NCBI GenBank assembly: GCA_963790245.1
Contig: CAWBNP010000002.1
Span: 1-64,000 of the forward strand
Reading direction: 5' to 3'
Origin: JACCVG01 sp963790245
GTDB taxonomy: Bacteria > Actinomycetota > Thermoleophilia > Solirubrobacterales > Thermoleophilaceae
DNA length: 64,000 nt
Of the stretch, positions 17,896 to 28,610 are shown piece by piece. Below the pieces are notes generated by a model. It did not search any database. It saw nothing but the letters and a program-made list of their open reading frames with translations, and had not been told where the DNA came from. A program made the position numbers and the translations under genes. Every line of letters begins with the position of its first letter. Within the stretch, counting starts at the first letter, position 1.

Positions 17896-18993
17896 CGGTC
17901 CGAGGCGGATGATCTTGTCGTCGCCGGCTCGGCGCAGGCCGCGGCCGTCGCGGTTGCTCGTTGTCACCCAAAGCGAGCCGTCCGGGGCGGCGAGCGCGTT
18001 GCGGATCCTGCCCAGCTCCGCCTCGAGCAGCGACTCGCGGCCGATGATCCGGCCGCTGCGATCCAGATCCAGTCGCCAGAGCCGCTCGCCCCGTAGGGCC
18101 GCGACGAACAGGTCGCCCTCCCACTGCGGGACCGCGCCGTCTCTGAGCACCGCCGCGCCACTCGGTGAGGCCTCCGAGGTCCGCCAGGTAGTGATCGGAT
18201 TGACGAAACCCTCGCGCTCGGCCTCGCGACCGCCGTCGCCCTCGAAGGCCGGCCACCCGTAGTTGGCGCCGGCGACGATCTCGTTGACCTCGTCGAAGTT
18301 GTTCTCGCCGAACTCCGAGGCGTAGAGGCGGCCGCCCTCGTCCCAGGTCAGGCCCTCGACGTTGCGATGGCCGAGCGAGTAGACGGCGCTGTCCTCGATC
18401 GGGTTGTCGCGCGGCACCGATCCGTCGGGCTCGACGCGCAGGATCTTGCCGGCGGGTGAGTCCGGATCCTGGGCGGAGTCGGGGTCACCGGCGTCACCGG
18501 TCGCGACGTAGAGCCGGCCATCCGGGCCGAAGGCGATCCGGCCGCCGTCGTGGAAGGAGTTCTGCGGAATGCCGGTCAGGATCGGCTGCGGCTCCTGGCC
18601 GAGCTCGAACCGGACGACGCGGTTGTCCGCATCGGTCGTGATGTAGGCGTAGAGCAGGCCGTCCCGCTCGAAGTCGGGTGAGGCGGCGAGGCCCAGCGCG
18701 CCACCCTCGCCGTTGCCGCGCGTCGGCAGGACCTGGATCTCCTCCGGCTGGCCGTCACCGGGGGCGAGCCGCAGCAGCCGACCGGAATCGCGCTCGGTGT
18801 AGAGCGCATCGCCGTCGGGGAGAAACGTGAGGCCCCACGGGACCTCGAGCCCCTCGGCGATCGTCGTCTGCTCGATCGGGACCTGGTCCGCCTTCTTCGT
18901 CGATGCCGGCCGCTCGGGTGGGGTCGAGGGCGAGTCCGCGCCGCCGCATCCGGCCAGCGCGGCGCCGAGCAGGAGAGCGGCCGCTGTTCGCAT
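17887..18993 (-). CDS. PQQ-dependent sugar dehydrogenase-like lipoprotein
   Basis: 368 residues, lipoprotein signal (MRTAAALLLGAALAGCGG, lipobox cysteine near 16) followed by a six-bladed beta-propeller of the glucose/sorbosone dehydrogenase family. Family motifs: EVPWGLTFLPDG, the histidine in NSFHDGGRIAFGPDG, LYVATGDAGD, YSLGHRNVEGL and EFGENNFDEVN. Anchored outside the membrane, likely oxidising aldose sugars with PQQ. No PQQ synthesis genes are nearby. A longer open frame upstream is spurious; ATG 18993 begins the signal peptide. Confidence 0.87.
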   Translation of the reverse strand: MRTAAALLLGAALAGCGGADSPSTPPERPASTKKADQVPIEQTTIAEGLEVPWGLTFLPDGDALYTERDSGRLLRLAPGDGQPEEIQVLPTRGNGEGGALGLAASPDFERDGLLYAYITTDADNRVVRFELGQEPQPILTGIPQNSFHDGGRIAFGPDGRLYVATGDAGDPDSAQDPDSPAGKILRVEPDGSVPRDNPIEDSAVYSLGHRNVEGLTWDEGGRLYASEFGENNFDEVNEIVAGANYGWPAFEGDGGREAEREGFVNPITTWRTSEASPSGAAVLRDGAVPQWEGDLFVAALRGERLWRLDLDRSGRIIGRESLLEAELGRIRNALAAPDGSLWVTTSNRDGRGLRRAGDDKIIRLGPAG

Positions 18994-19110
18994 CGGTTGA
19001 CGATCGCAGACGCCACCGGTCGTCGGGAGGATGCCGCTACCCGTCGAGCGCTCTCGAGCCGAGCTGCTCGACCGGTCAGCGGCCGAGCGCCGCTGCGCTA
19101 GCGTGAGTGT

Positions 19111-19509
19111 GTGTCCGATCCCGCCTTTCACGTCGTATGCGGACCATCCGCGCTCGACGGCGCCCCGGATGGGTGGGCGGCAGAGATGCTCGGCGACGGT
19201 GAGATCTCGCTGCTCGCGGGCGCGGGCGGCCTCGCCGAGGTCGACGCGGTCGCTCACGCGCTCGACCTGGTCACGGTCTCGCTCGTACGCAGCGAGACCG
19301 ATCCCGCGCGCCAGGAGCAGACGGTGATGGTGCGTGCCGGCGGTCTCCCACTCATCTGGATCGCCGCCGGCTTTGGGGAGGAGGCGCGGGCGTGGGCGCA
19401 GCGGCGCGGGCCTATGACCTTGCTGGTCGAAAACCCCGGACCGCTCTCGACGGGGGAGCGGGAGCGGATCGATCGGTTCGTCGCGCTGCTGGGCCGCCAG
19501 GCCGAGTAG
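19111..19509 (+). CDS. Conserved hypothetical protein
   Basis: 132 residues, soluble, no signal or transmembrane segment. I recognise no domain. The open frame is clean, has a GTG start with TAGCGT (19099-19104) 6 nt upstream like other leaderless genes here, and ends just before the facing HAD gene. Confidence 0.6.
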   Translation: MSDPAFHVVCGPSALDGAPDGWAAEMLGDGEISLLAGAGGLAEVDAVAHALDLVTVSLVRSETDPARQEQTVMVRAGGLPLIWIAAGFGEEARAWAQRRGPMTLLVENPGPLSTGERERIDRFVALLGRQAE

Positions 19510-19512
19510 CAC

Positions 19513-20166
19513 TTACAACTCCTCGAGCAGCTCCGGTGTGAGCTCGCGGATCGAATCGATCACGATCTCCGCTCCCTCGACCGCATCGGCGGCCGGCGGG
19601 AAGTGCGGGTTCGGAATCGCGACCACCACGAAGCCGGCGGCCGTCGCCGCGCGCAGGCCATTTGAGGAGTCCTCGATCGCCGCGCAGTTCTCCGGATCGA
19701 CGCCGAGCAGTGTCGCAGCGCTCAGGTAGACGTCGGGCGCAGGCTTTCCCCGCGCCACCTCCTCCGAGGAGACGGCCACGCCGAACAGCTCAGCCAGGCC
19801 GCTCTCGGCGAGGAACAGATCGATCAGTGGGCGGTTCGCCGAGGAAGCGATCGCCAGCGGCCAGCGCTCGCCGATCGCGCCGACGGCCTCGAGGGCTCCA
19901 TCGATTACCGGCAATCGCTCGCGGTAGCGCTCCTCCATCCGCGCCACGACCGCATCCGAGATCTCCTTCACTGTCCCGGGAACGCCAAGGTCCTCGCGCA
20001 TGTAGGCCGACCACTCGGTCGAGCTCATTCCCATCATCCGCTGCTGGGCGTCGGCCTGCCATGCGCCGCCCCGTTCGAGCGTCAGGTCGCGCCGGACCTC
20101 ATCCCAGAGCGACTCGGAGTCGACCAGCACGCCATCGAGATCGAAAACGACGGCTGCCGGGCTCAC
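19513..20166 (-). CDS. HAD-superfamily phosphatase (beta-phosphoglucomutase-like)
   Basis: 217 residues. HAD motifs: VVFDLDGVLVDSE (nucleophile Asp and +2 acid/base Asp), IASSANRP (motif II), GKPAPDVYLSA (motif III Lys) and CAAIEDSSNG (motif IV). The cap is the small helical C1 type of beta-phosphoglucomutase and sugar phosphatases. GTG 20166 is chosen because CATAAT on the minus strand ends 7 nt upstream; a longer frame to 20577 is antisense to the cupin gene. Confidence 0.87.
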   Translation of the reverse strand: MSPAAVVFDLDGVLVDSESLWDEVRRDLTLERGGAWQADAQQRMMGMSSTEWSAYMREDLGVPGTVKEISDAVVARMEERYRERLPVIDGALEAVGAIGERWPLAIASSANRPLIDLFLAESGLAELFGVAVSSEEVARGKPAPDVYLSAATLLGVDPENCAAIEDSSNGLRAATAAGFVVVAIPNPHFPPAADAVEGAEIVIDSIRELTPELLEEL

Positions 20167-20173
20167 CCGCGTG

Positions 20174-20181
20174 ATTATGCT
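20174..20181. promoter_or_regulatory. Overlapping divergent -10 elements, HAD / cupin
   Basis: Only 21 bp separate the two start codons (20166 minus, 20188 plus). The 8-bp stretch 20174-20181 reads TATGCT on the plus strand (20176-20181), 6 nt from the cupin ATG, and CATAAT on the minus strand (20174-20179), 7 nt from the HAD GTG. Two leaderless transcripts appear to use one shared -10 region. Confidence 0.5.
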
Positions 20182-20187
20182 CCGCCG

Positions 20188-20574
20188 ATGACTTTCAACA
20201 AGAAGAACCTCCGAGACGTCGAGGACTCGGCGCCCAAGTTCGGCTTTGAGGAGATCCAGGAAGCGCGCTTCCCCGGCACCGACCTGCGCGCAGAGACGAC
20301 GGGCCTCGCCTACCACGTGCTGCGCCCCGGCAAGCGCCAGGCGTTCGCCCACCGCCACGAGCAGGCGGAAGAGATCTACGTCGTGCTGTTTGGGAACGGC
20401 CGGCTGAAGCTCGACGACGAGGTTGTCGACGTTGAGACGATGGACGCGATCCGCGTCGCCCCTGAGACGGCGCGCGCCTTCGAGGCAGGCGATCAAGGGC
20501 TCGAGCTGCTTGTCTTCGGGCCGCGCCACGAGGGTGACGGCGAGATCATCAAGGACGGTTTCTGGGGCGACTGA
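20188..20574 (+). CDS. Cupin-domain protein
   Basis: 128 residues forming one cupin barrel. Motif 1 is GKRQAFAHRHEQAEEIYVVL (His, His, Glu metal ligands); motif 2 is degenerate (APETARAFEAGDQGLELLVF). It may bind a metal and small carbohydrate or act as an isomerase; the function cannot be told from sequence. Leaderless, sharing its promoter region with the HAD phosphatase. Confidence 0.82.
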   Translation: MTFNKKNLRDVEDSAPKFGFEEIQEARFPGTDLRAETTGLAYHVLRPGKRQAFAHRHEQAEEIYVVLFGNGRLKLDDEVVDVETMDAIRVAPETARAFEAGDQGLELLVFGPRHEGDGEIIKDGFWGD

Positions 20575-20597
20575 CAACTACCGTGCGGGGGGATTCG

Positions 20598-21815
20598 ATG
20601 CGTGGTCTTTGGAGCAGAGGCGGAGTGGTCGTGGCTGCGTCGGTCGCGGCGCTGGCGGGTTGCGGAGGCAACGGGACAGCGACTGAGGCAGACAGACTGG
20701 AGAGTCCCGACGCGGCCTTCATCGCAGAAGCTGACGCGATCTGCCTCGAGGGCGATGCCCAGCTCGCCCGCTATGGCGGGTTCGGCCTGTCACTGCCCGG
20801 GCTCGCGCAGGAGCTCCAGGGAACCGCGCAAGCCGGCGCCGACCGGCTCGCCGCGCTCGAGGAGCTGATGCCCCCGTCTGCCCTCACCGAGGACTACGAC
20901 GGCTGGCTGGAGCTAGTCGGAGATGCCGAGGACGCGTACGCCGAAGCGGCCAAGGCCGCGGCCAGGGGCGACCAGAAGGCCACGGACGCGGCGCTCGCCA
21001 ACGCGCTCGGTGATGAGATCAAGTCGACCGCCCGCGAGGATCTCGGCCTCGAGCAGTGCTTGACCCCGGACAGCCCGGCTGCCGACAGCCCCGACCTCGA
21101 GCCGGAGCTGAGCGGCGTGGAGGCACCGACCGGAATCGACTTCAAGCCCGCGTCGAACACCGTGGCCGAAGCAGCCGAGAGCTACCTCGCGGCTGTCACC
21201 AAGGGCGATTGCGACGAGATCGACGATCAGATCCACTCCGACAACGGCGAGCTCGACCCCGCCGGCTGCGAGCTCGAGCAGAGCAACCAGGGGCTCGACA
21301 TTGTGGCGACCGAGCAGTGGGGCCCGGCGGGCGTGGCGGTCTTCTACAACGCCGAAACTGGCGCACGGTTCGCGATGGCCTTCGGGCAGGACGACGACGG
21401 CGTGATCCGCAGGCTGACCTCTTCGGTCGCGGGCTACTACCCGCTGGCCGGCCGGGCGCCGGAGGGCAACGACGCCGACAGCAAGCTTACGGCGGCACTC
21501 GACGCGATCCGCTCCGACGACGTCGAGGCCTTCAACGCCACGCTGCCGCCTGATTCGCTGCCGCCCGAGGACGGCGGGTTCGAGCAGACCGGCGTGACGA
21601 TCGACTCACTTGGCCCGGACGGGGAGGTGTTTGTCGACGCGATCAAGGGGGCGCCCGATGCCGAGCCGGTCCCGCTGGGTATCAACGCCGCCTACGCGAT
21701 CTACCTGATCGACACGGGTGGCCGTTCGTGGATCCTCGCGTTGACTCGCGAGCCGGGCACGCTCGACGAGTACGGGTTCAGCGGCTTCTGGCCGATCGCG
21801 CCGGTCGAGGGCTAG
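20598..21815 (+). CDS. Lipoprotein with Cys-bracketed helical domain
   Basis: 405 residues with a lipobox (signal to AALAGCGG). The mature part starts with an about 110-residue helical region from ADAICLEGDAQ to LGLEQC, with a cysteine at each end, then an about 200-residue C-terminal region with two similar halves (AAESYLAAVTKGDC / LTAALDAIRSDDVEAFN). The helical part shares layout with the lipoprotein at 42.4 kb. Not recognised further. ATG 20598 is preferred over GTG 20583: a G-rich ribosome-binding site precedes it. Confidence 0.7.
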   Translation: MRGLWSRGGVVVAASVAALAGCGGNGTATEADRLESPDAAFIAEADAICLEGDAQLARYGGFGLSLPGLAQELQGTAQAGADRLAALEELMPPSALTEDYDGWLELVGDAEDAYAEAAKAAARGDQKATDAALANALGDEIKSTAREDLGLEQCLTPDSPAADSPDLEPELSGVEAPTGIDFKPASNTVAEAAESYLAAVTKGDCDEIDDQIHSDNGELDPAGCELEQSNQGLDIVATEQWGPAGVAVFYNAETGARFAMAFGQDDDGVIRRLTSSVAGYYPLAGRAPEGNDADSKLTAALDAIRSDDVEAFNATLPPDSLPPEDGGFEQTGVTIDSLGPDGEVFVDAIKGAPDAEPVPLGINAAYAIYLIDTGGRSWILALTREPGTLDEYGFSGFWPIAPVEG

Positions 21816-21821
21816 GGCGAT

Positions 21822-22952
21822 CTGAGCCGGCTGACGGCGCTCGCCGGAATTGCGCTCGTCGCTCTAGCCGGAGTGTTTCCGGGCTCCGCACTCGCCGCCG
21901 GAGGCGAGGGTGGCTGCCTGCTCGCACCGGACGATCTCGGCCCGCCGAAGCCGCCGCGCGCGCTCCGCTTCGGTGTGACGCCCGGGATCGCCGGCAGCGC
22001 CGGCGGCGAGCAGGGTGACTCGGTGCCAATCGACGCCGCCGCCGAGCGCGCGGCGCTCAAGCGTCTGCAACGGCCGCGGCGGACGGTCGTTCTGCGCCTC
22101 AACCGGCTGTTCTCGGCACACGGCGCCGCCGGTATCCGTCGATTCGCTCGCGAGGTCGATCGCCGCGCACGCGAGGGGTTTCGCTCGGAGGTTCAGCTCC
22201 GCTACCACCCGCTTCCGGCTGATGAAGGGGACATCACCGCCTTTAAGCGGTTTGTCGAGCGGGCTGTGCGCAGGATCGGGCGCCGCCGCTCGGTGGTCGC
22301 GTTCACCGTCACCAACGAGGCCAACTTCCCGATCTCGTCGAACACCTCCGACGGTGTCTACGACGGGGTGATCGACGCGCTCGTCGAGGGCGTGATCCTC
22401 GCCCGTCGCACGCTCGACCGGATCGGCCGGCGTGGGGTGGACGTGGGGTTCACGATCGCGTGGCGCTATCTGCCGAACGCCGACCTCGCGTTCTGGCGCT
22501 CGATCGGCGCGGCCGGCGGCAGCCGGTTTGCTCGCGCGCTGGACTTCGTCGGCGCCCAGGTCTATCCGGGGCTCGTCTGGCCGCCGCTGCCGCTGCCAGG
22601 TCGCAGCTCGGGGGTCGAGATGGTCGACGCGCTCGCGCTAATCCGGCGCTGCTACATGCCGCTCGCCGGGCTGGAGGCACGGACCGACCTGTGGGTGTCA
22701 GAGAACGGCTACGCGACGAACCTCGGTCGGACCGAGGCAGGCCAGGCCGACGAGCTCGGATCGACGCTGCGCGCCGTCCACGAGGTCTCGGGGACGCTCG
22801 GCGTCACCGACTACCGCTACTTCAACCTGCGCGACAACGATTCGGCCGGGCTCGACCTGTTCTCGAGCGTCGGGGTGCTGCGCGATGACTACCGGGCCAA
22901 GCCGTCGTTCGAGGTGCTGCGCGCGGGCATCGAGCTCTACGGGCGGCGCTGA
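21822..22952 (+). CDS. Secreted TIM-barrel protein, possible CTG start
   Basis: About 376 residues. The sequence from 21822 reads as a clean signal peptide (LSRLTALAGIALVALAGVFPGSALA) but begins with CTG; the first conventional start in frame is GTG 21873, which cuts the signal away. A TAG stop three codons upstream limits the choice. The mature protein has glycosidase-like motifs TVTNEANFP and DLWVSENGYATN, matching the two catalytic glutamates of clan GH-A barrels, like the protein at 10.67 kb. It follows the lipoprotein gene immediately, in the same frame, and is probably co-transcribed with it. Confidence 0.68.
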   Translation: MSRLTALAGIALVALAGVFPGSALAAGGEGGCLLAPDDLGPPKPPRALRFGVTPGIAGSAGGEQGDSVPIDAAAERAALKRLQRPRRTVVLRLNRLFSAHGAAGIRRFAREVDRRAREGFRSEVQLRYHPLPADEGDITAFKRFVERAVRRIGRRRSVVAFTVTNEANFPISSNTSDGVYDGVIDALVEGVILARRTLDRIGRRGVDVGFTIAWRYLPNADLAFWRSIGAAGGSRFARALDFVGAQVYPGLVWPPLPLPGRSSGVEMVDALALIRRCYMPLAGLEARTDLWVSENGYATNLGRTEAGQADELGSTLRAVHEVSGTLGVTDYRYFNLRDNDSAGLDLFSSVGVLRDDYRAKPSFEVLRAGIELYGRR

Positions 22953-23033
22953 GGGCGCGCTGACCGCCTCCTGCCAGGCGACTGAGCGCAGTGGCATAGG
23001 ATCGCCGCGACACCCTTCGAGAGAGGAGCCGCG

Positions 23034-24062
23034 GTGAGCGAGCAGTCCGAGCTTGGGATGGTTGGCCTTGGCCGCATGGGGGCCAACATCGTGCGGCGCC
23101 TGATGCGTGCCGGGCACCACTGTGTCGTCTACGACGTCAACCCCGAGACCGTCGCCGAGCTGGTCGCCGAAGGCGCTGAAGGTGCGACGTCGCTCGAGGA
23201 GCTGGCGCAGAAGCTGAGCGCCCCCCGCACCGTCTGGGTGATGGTGCCCGCCGGGCACATCACCGAGTCGACGGTCTCCGGCGTCGCGGACGTGCTCGAG
23301 CAGGGCGACGCGATCATCGACGGCGGCAACTCCTACTACCACGACGACATCCGTCGCTCCAACGAGCTCGCGCCACGCGGGATCGACTACATCGACTGCG
23401 GAACCAGCGGCGGCGTGTTCGGTCTCGACCGCGGTTACTGCCTGATGATCGGCGGTCCCGATGCCGCCGTCGAGCGGCTCGACCCGATCTTCTCGACGAT
23501 CGCCCCGGGCGTCGAGACGGCGGAGCGGACCCCCGGCCGCGACGGCGAGCCCGACACCGCCGAAAACGGCTATCTGCACTGCGGGCCGGCCGGCTCGGGC
23601 CACTTCGTGAAGATGGTCCACAACGGGATCGAGTACGCGATGATGGCCTCCTTCGCCGAAGGGTTCAACATTCTCAAGAACGCCAACATCGGCAAGACCG
23701 AGCGCGAGGCCGACGCGGAGACCGCTCCGCTGGACCACCCCGAGCACTACCAGTACGACCTGGACATCCCGGCGATCGCCGAGCTCTGGCGCCGCGGCAG
23801 CGTCGTCGGCTCCTGGCTGCTGGATTTGACCGCGGCCGAACTCGTCCGCTCACCCGAGCTCGAGGGCTACTCCGGCCGCGTCTCCGATTCGGGCGAGGGT
23901 CGCTGGACGTCGATCGCCGCGATCGACGAGGGGGTGCCGGCGCCGGTGCTGACGACCTCGCTCTACTCGCGCTTTGCCTCACGCGACCTCGACAACTACG
24001 CCAACAAGATCCTTTCGGCGATGCGCAAGCAGTTCGGCGGGCACGACGAGAAGGCCTCCTGA
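23034..24062 (+). CDS. gnd: 6-phosphogluconate dehydrogenase, short form
   Basis: 342 residues: the decarboxylating dehydrogenase of the oxidative pentose phosphate route, in the shorter form. Rossmann motif GLGRMGANIVRRLM at the N-terminus; substrate-binding DGGNSYYHDD and DCGTSGGVFGL; catalytic lysine region GHFVKMVHNGIEY. GTG start with a strong Shine-Dalgarno (GAGAGGAG); TAGGAT near 22997 could be the -10, leaving a leader of about 25 nt. pgi follows 3 nt after the stop, so the two enzymes acting on glucose-6-phosphate derivatives are co-expressed. Confidence 0.92.
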   Translation: MSEQSELGMVGLGRMGANIVRRLMRAGHHCVVYDVNPETVAELVAEGAEGATSLEELAQKLSAPRTVWVMVPAGHITESTVSGVADVLEQGDAIIDGGNSYYHDDIRRSNELAPRGIDYIDCGTSGGVFGLDRGYCLMIGGPDAAVERLDPIFSTIAPGVETAERTPGRDGEPDTAENGYLHCGPAGSGHFVKMVHNGIEYAMMASFAEGFNILKNANIGKTEREADAETAPLDHPEHYQYDLDIPAIAELWRRGSVVGSWLLDLTAAELVRSPELEGYSGRVSDSGEGRWTSIAAIDEGVPAPVLTTSLYSRFASRDLDNYANKILSAMRKQFGGHDEKAS

Positions 24063-24064
24063 AC

Positions 24065-25662
<1,598 letters not shown>

Positions 25663-25684
<22 letters not shown>

Positions 25685-26577
25685 AGGCCCCAGCTCGCGC
25701 TGTGGCTCTCGCCCGGCTCGAGCACGACGAGCCCGTCGCCGCTGTTGAAGCCGTTCGGCGCGCAGGTCATCGGCTCGATCGCCACGCCGCGGCGGCGGCG
25801 GTTCGGGGCGAGCGTGTCGCCGGTGAAGACCATCACGTATCGGTAGGGCGAGTCCATCCAGAGCGTCGCCTCCGAGGCTTCGGTTGACACCCGCGCGCGC
25901 GTGATCCCGTCGGCATCGGGCGCGAGGCCGGTGAAGCCCGTGTCGAGCTCCTGGTCACCGATCGCGCGAGGGGCGCGGAAATCGAACTCGCCGCCTTCGA
26001 CGGGCACCGCCTCGGTCGGGATCCCGCGCTCGTCGGCCTCGAGCCGCTGGCTGGCCGGCAGCTCGAGCACGAGCTCGTCGATCGTGTCGGTGCCGAGCGT
26101 CAGGTAGGGATGGAACCCCGCGCCGTACGGACATGAGCCCGGGCCACCGTTGGTCGCCGTCGCGGTGACGGCGAGCCCGTCGTCGGTCAACCGGTAACCG
26201 ATGCTCAGCTCGAGCGTGTGCGGGTAGCCGGTCTGGGGGTGAAGGGTCAGCTCGGCGCTGGCGGCATTCTCCGCCGTCGGAAAGACCTTCCAGTTCGCCC
26301 AGCGGACGAGGCCGTGGATCGCGTTGCTGCGCGCAGGCTCGGTCAGGCCGAGCTTCTGCCGCTTGCCATCGAACTCGTACTCGCCGTCGCGGATCCGGTT
26401 CGGCCACGGGATCAGCGGCTGCCCGCGGCCCGAGGAGCAGATCTCATCCTCGGCGTAGCCGTCGAGCAGTGCGTGATCACCGACGAGGTACTCGCGCAAG
26501 CCGCCGCCGACCTCGACGATCACCGCACGCTGGTCCTCGTGCGTGATCCGGACCTGTCTGCCCGATGGGGGCGCCAC
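25663..26577 (-). CDS. Aldose 1-epimerase family protein
   Basis: 304 residues, galactose-mutarotase beta-sandwich. Motifs: PLIPWPNRIRDGEY, NAIHGLVRW (catalytic histidine 1 region), the second histidine in PYGAGFHPYL, and the late glutamate in GVAIEPMTCAPN. It interconverts alpha and beta hexose anomers. Last gene of a minus-strand run thiolase-SDR-epimerase, 3 nt after the SDR stop, yet functionally closer to pgi and gnd across the convergence point. Confidence 0.87.
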
Positions 26578-26580
26578 GGT

Positions 26581-27411
26581 CTAGACGAACAGGTCCGGCA
26601 GCAGGTCCTCCTCCGACGCGCCCTCGAACCCGTACACGGAGAGGTCGGTGACGCCCTCCTCGGCCATCACCTCGTCGTCCATGAAGAAGTTGCCGGTGCA
26701 CTCGCTCGCCGGGCGGCAGAAGATCGCATGCGCCGCATCGGCCATGATCGCCGGCTTGCGCGAGCGCGCCATCGACTCGTCGCCGCCGAGCAGGTTCTGG
26801 ACGGCGGCGGTCGCGATGATCGTCCGCGGCCAGAGCGAGTTGAACGCGATCTGATCGCCCCGGAACTCCTCCGCCATCCCGAGCGTGCACATGCTCATCC
26901 CGAACTTGGCGATCGTGTAGGCGACGTGCGTCTTGAACCAACGCGGCTCCATGTTCAGCGGCGGTGAGAGTGTCAGCACGTGCGCGTTGTCGGACTCGCG
27001 CAGATGGGGGACGCACGACCGCGAGACGAGGAACGTGCCGCGCGTATTGATGTCCTGCATCAGGTCGTACCGCTTCATTGGCAGGTCGACCGCCCCCGAC
27101 AGGTTGATCGCGCTCGCGTTGTTGACGCAGATGTCGATCCCGCCGAACTTCTCGACGCAGGCCGCGACGGCTCCCGTGACCGATTCCTCATCGCGGATGT
27201 CGCCGACGATCGGCAGCGCCTTGCCGCCCGCCGCCTCGATTGCCTCGGCAGCGGTGTGAATCGTGCCGTCGAGCCGCGGATCCGGCTTGTCGGTCTTGGC
27301 GACCAGGCAGACGTTCGCTCCGTCGCGCGCGGCGCGCTCGGCGATCGCCAGGCCGATCCCCCGGCTCGCGCCGGAGATGAACAGCGTCTTGCCTTCGAGC
27401 GAGCCGGCCAT
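26581..27411 (-). CDS. Short-chain dehydrogenase (HSDL2-like)
   Basis: 276 residues. SDR motifs: FISGASRGIGLAIAERAARD, CVNNASAINLSG and the catalytic YTIAKFGMS. The layout, with an LSPPLN segment before the active-site tyrosine, resembles hydroxysteroid dehydrogenase-like 2 proteins of lipid metabolism. ATG overlaps the stop of the thiolase gene (TGATG), so the two are coupled and probably act on the same acyl-CoA or sterol-like substrates. Confidence 0.85.
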   Translation of the reverse strand: MAGSLEGKTLFISGASRGIGLAIAERAARDGANVCLVAKTDKPDPRLDGTIHTAAEAIEAAGGKALPIVGDIRDEESVTGAVAACVEKFGGIDICVNNASAINLSGAVDLPMKRYDLMQDINTRGTFLVSRSCVPHLRESDNAHVLTLSPPLNMEPRWFKTHVAYTIAKFGMSMCTLGMAEEFRGDQIAFNSLWPRTIIATAAVQNLLGGDESMARSRKPAIMADAAHAIFCRPASECTGNFFMDDEVMAEEGVTDLSVYGFEGASEEDLLPDLFV

Positions 27412-28610
27412 CAGGCTGCAACCGGCTTGTAGATCGACACGACGGCCGCGCCGCCGAGCCCGATGTTGTGCTGAAGGGCGATCTTGGCGCCGTCCACCTG
27501 GCGCTTATCCGCCGTTCCCCTCAGCTGCCACGTCAGCTCCGAGCACTGGGCGAGCCCGGTCGCTCCGAGCGGATGACCTTTCGATATCAGGCCACCGGAG
27601 GGATTGACCACCGGCCCGTCGCCGCCATAGGTCGTCGCCTCGGCGTCGACCAGCTTGTGGCCCTCGCCCTCGGCCGCGAAGCCGAGCGCCTCGTAGGTGA
27701 GCAGCTCGTTGGCGGAGAAGCAGTCGTGCAGCTCGCAGACGTCGACCTCCTCGGGCGAGACCTCCGCCTCTTCGTAGGCCTGGCGCGCGGCCTCCTTCGA
27801 CATGTCGGCGCCGACGATCTTGATGCAATCCGAGCTCTCGTCGAAGGTCGAGGCGAGGTCGGTGACCATCGCCTGTCCGGCGATCTCGATCGCCCGGTCC
27901 CAGAGCGAGTGTGCCTCGACGTAGCGCTCCGAAGCGACGACGACGCAGCCGGCGCCATCCGAGGTCGGCGAGCACTGCAGCTTGGTAAGCGGGTCGTGGA
28001 TCATCTTCGCCGCCTTGATCTCGTCAAGCGAGTACTCGGTCTGGAACTGCGCGTAGGGGTTGTTGACCGAGTGCTTGTGGTTCTTCCAGCCGATCCACGC
28101 GAAGTGATCGGGGGTCGAGCCGTACTTGTCCATGTGGTCGCGGCCGGCGTTGCCGAACATCTGGGGGGCGAACGGCGATTCCTCCGGCTTGCGGAAATCG
28201 AACATGCGCATCATGTGCTTGTCCATCGCGGGAGTCCGGTCGGTGTACTTCATCCCGAGCGAGCCCTTCTCCATCTTCTCGAAGCCGATCGCCAGGGTGC
28301 AGTCGGCAAGACCGCCACGAATCGCCTGGCGGGCGAGGTAGAGGGCCGAGCTGCCGGTCGAGCAGTTGTTGTTGACGTTGATCACCGGGATGCCGGTCAG
28401 GCCGAGCCCGTAGATCGCGCGCTGCCCGTAGGTCGAGTCGCCGTAGACGTAGCCGGCGTAGGCCTGCTCGATGTCGTCGTAGGAGATCCCGGCGTCGGCG
28501 AGCGCCATCTCGCCAGCCTCCTTGGCCCAGTCAGGGTAGTCGCCCTCCTTCGTCCCGGGCTTGTCGAACTTGGTCATACCCACGCCGATGACGAAGGTCC
28601 GGTTGCTCAT
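27411..28610 (-). CDS. Thiolase / SCP-x-type lipid-transfer protein
   Basis: 399 residues. Thiolase-fold enzyme of the SCP-x/lipid-transfer subgroup: active-site cysteine in NVNNNCSTGSSALYLARQA, glutamate/histidine in CELHDCFSANELL, GHPLGATGLAQ and the C-terminal QHNIGLGGAAV. This subgroup usually cleaves 3-ketoacyl-CoA, often of branched or sterol side chains. Start ATG 28610 with Shine-Dalgarno AAGGAGAG. Divergent from the ferritin-like pair across 131 bp. Confidence 0.9.
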   Translation of the reverse strand: MSNRTFVIGVGMTKFDKPGTKEGDYPDWAKEAGEMALADAGISYDDIEQAYAGYVYGDSTYGQRAIYGLGLTGIPVINVNNNCSTGSSALYLARQAIRGGLADCTLAIGFEKMEKGSLGMKYTDRTPAMDKHMMRMFDFRKPEESPFAPQMFGNAGRDHMDKYGSTPDHFAWIGWKNHKHSVNNPYAQFQTEYSLDEIKAAKMIHDPLTKLQCSPTSDGAGCVVVASERYVEAHSLWDRAIEIAGQAMVTDLASTFDESSDCIKIVGADMSKEAARQAYEEAEVSPEEVDVCELHDCFSANELLTYEALGFAAEGEGHKLVDAEATTYGGDGPVVNPSGGLISKGHPLGATGLAQCSELTWQLRGTADKRQVDGAKIALQHNIGLGGAAVVSIYKPVAA

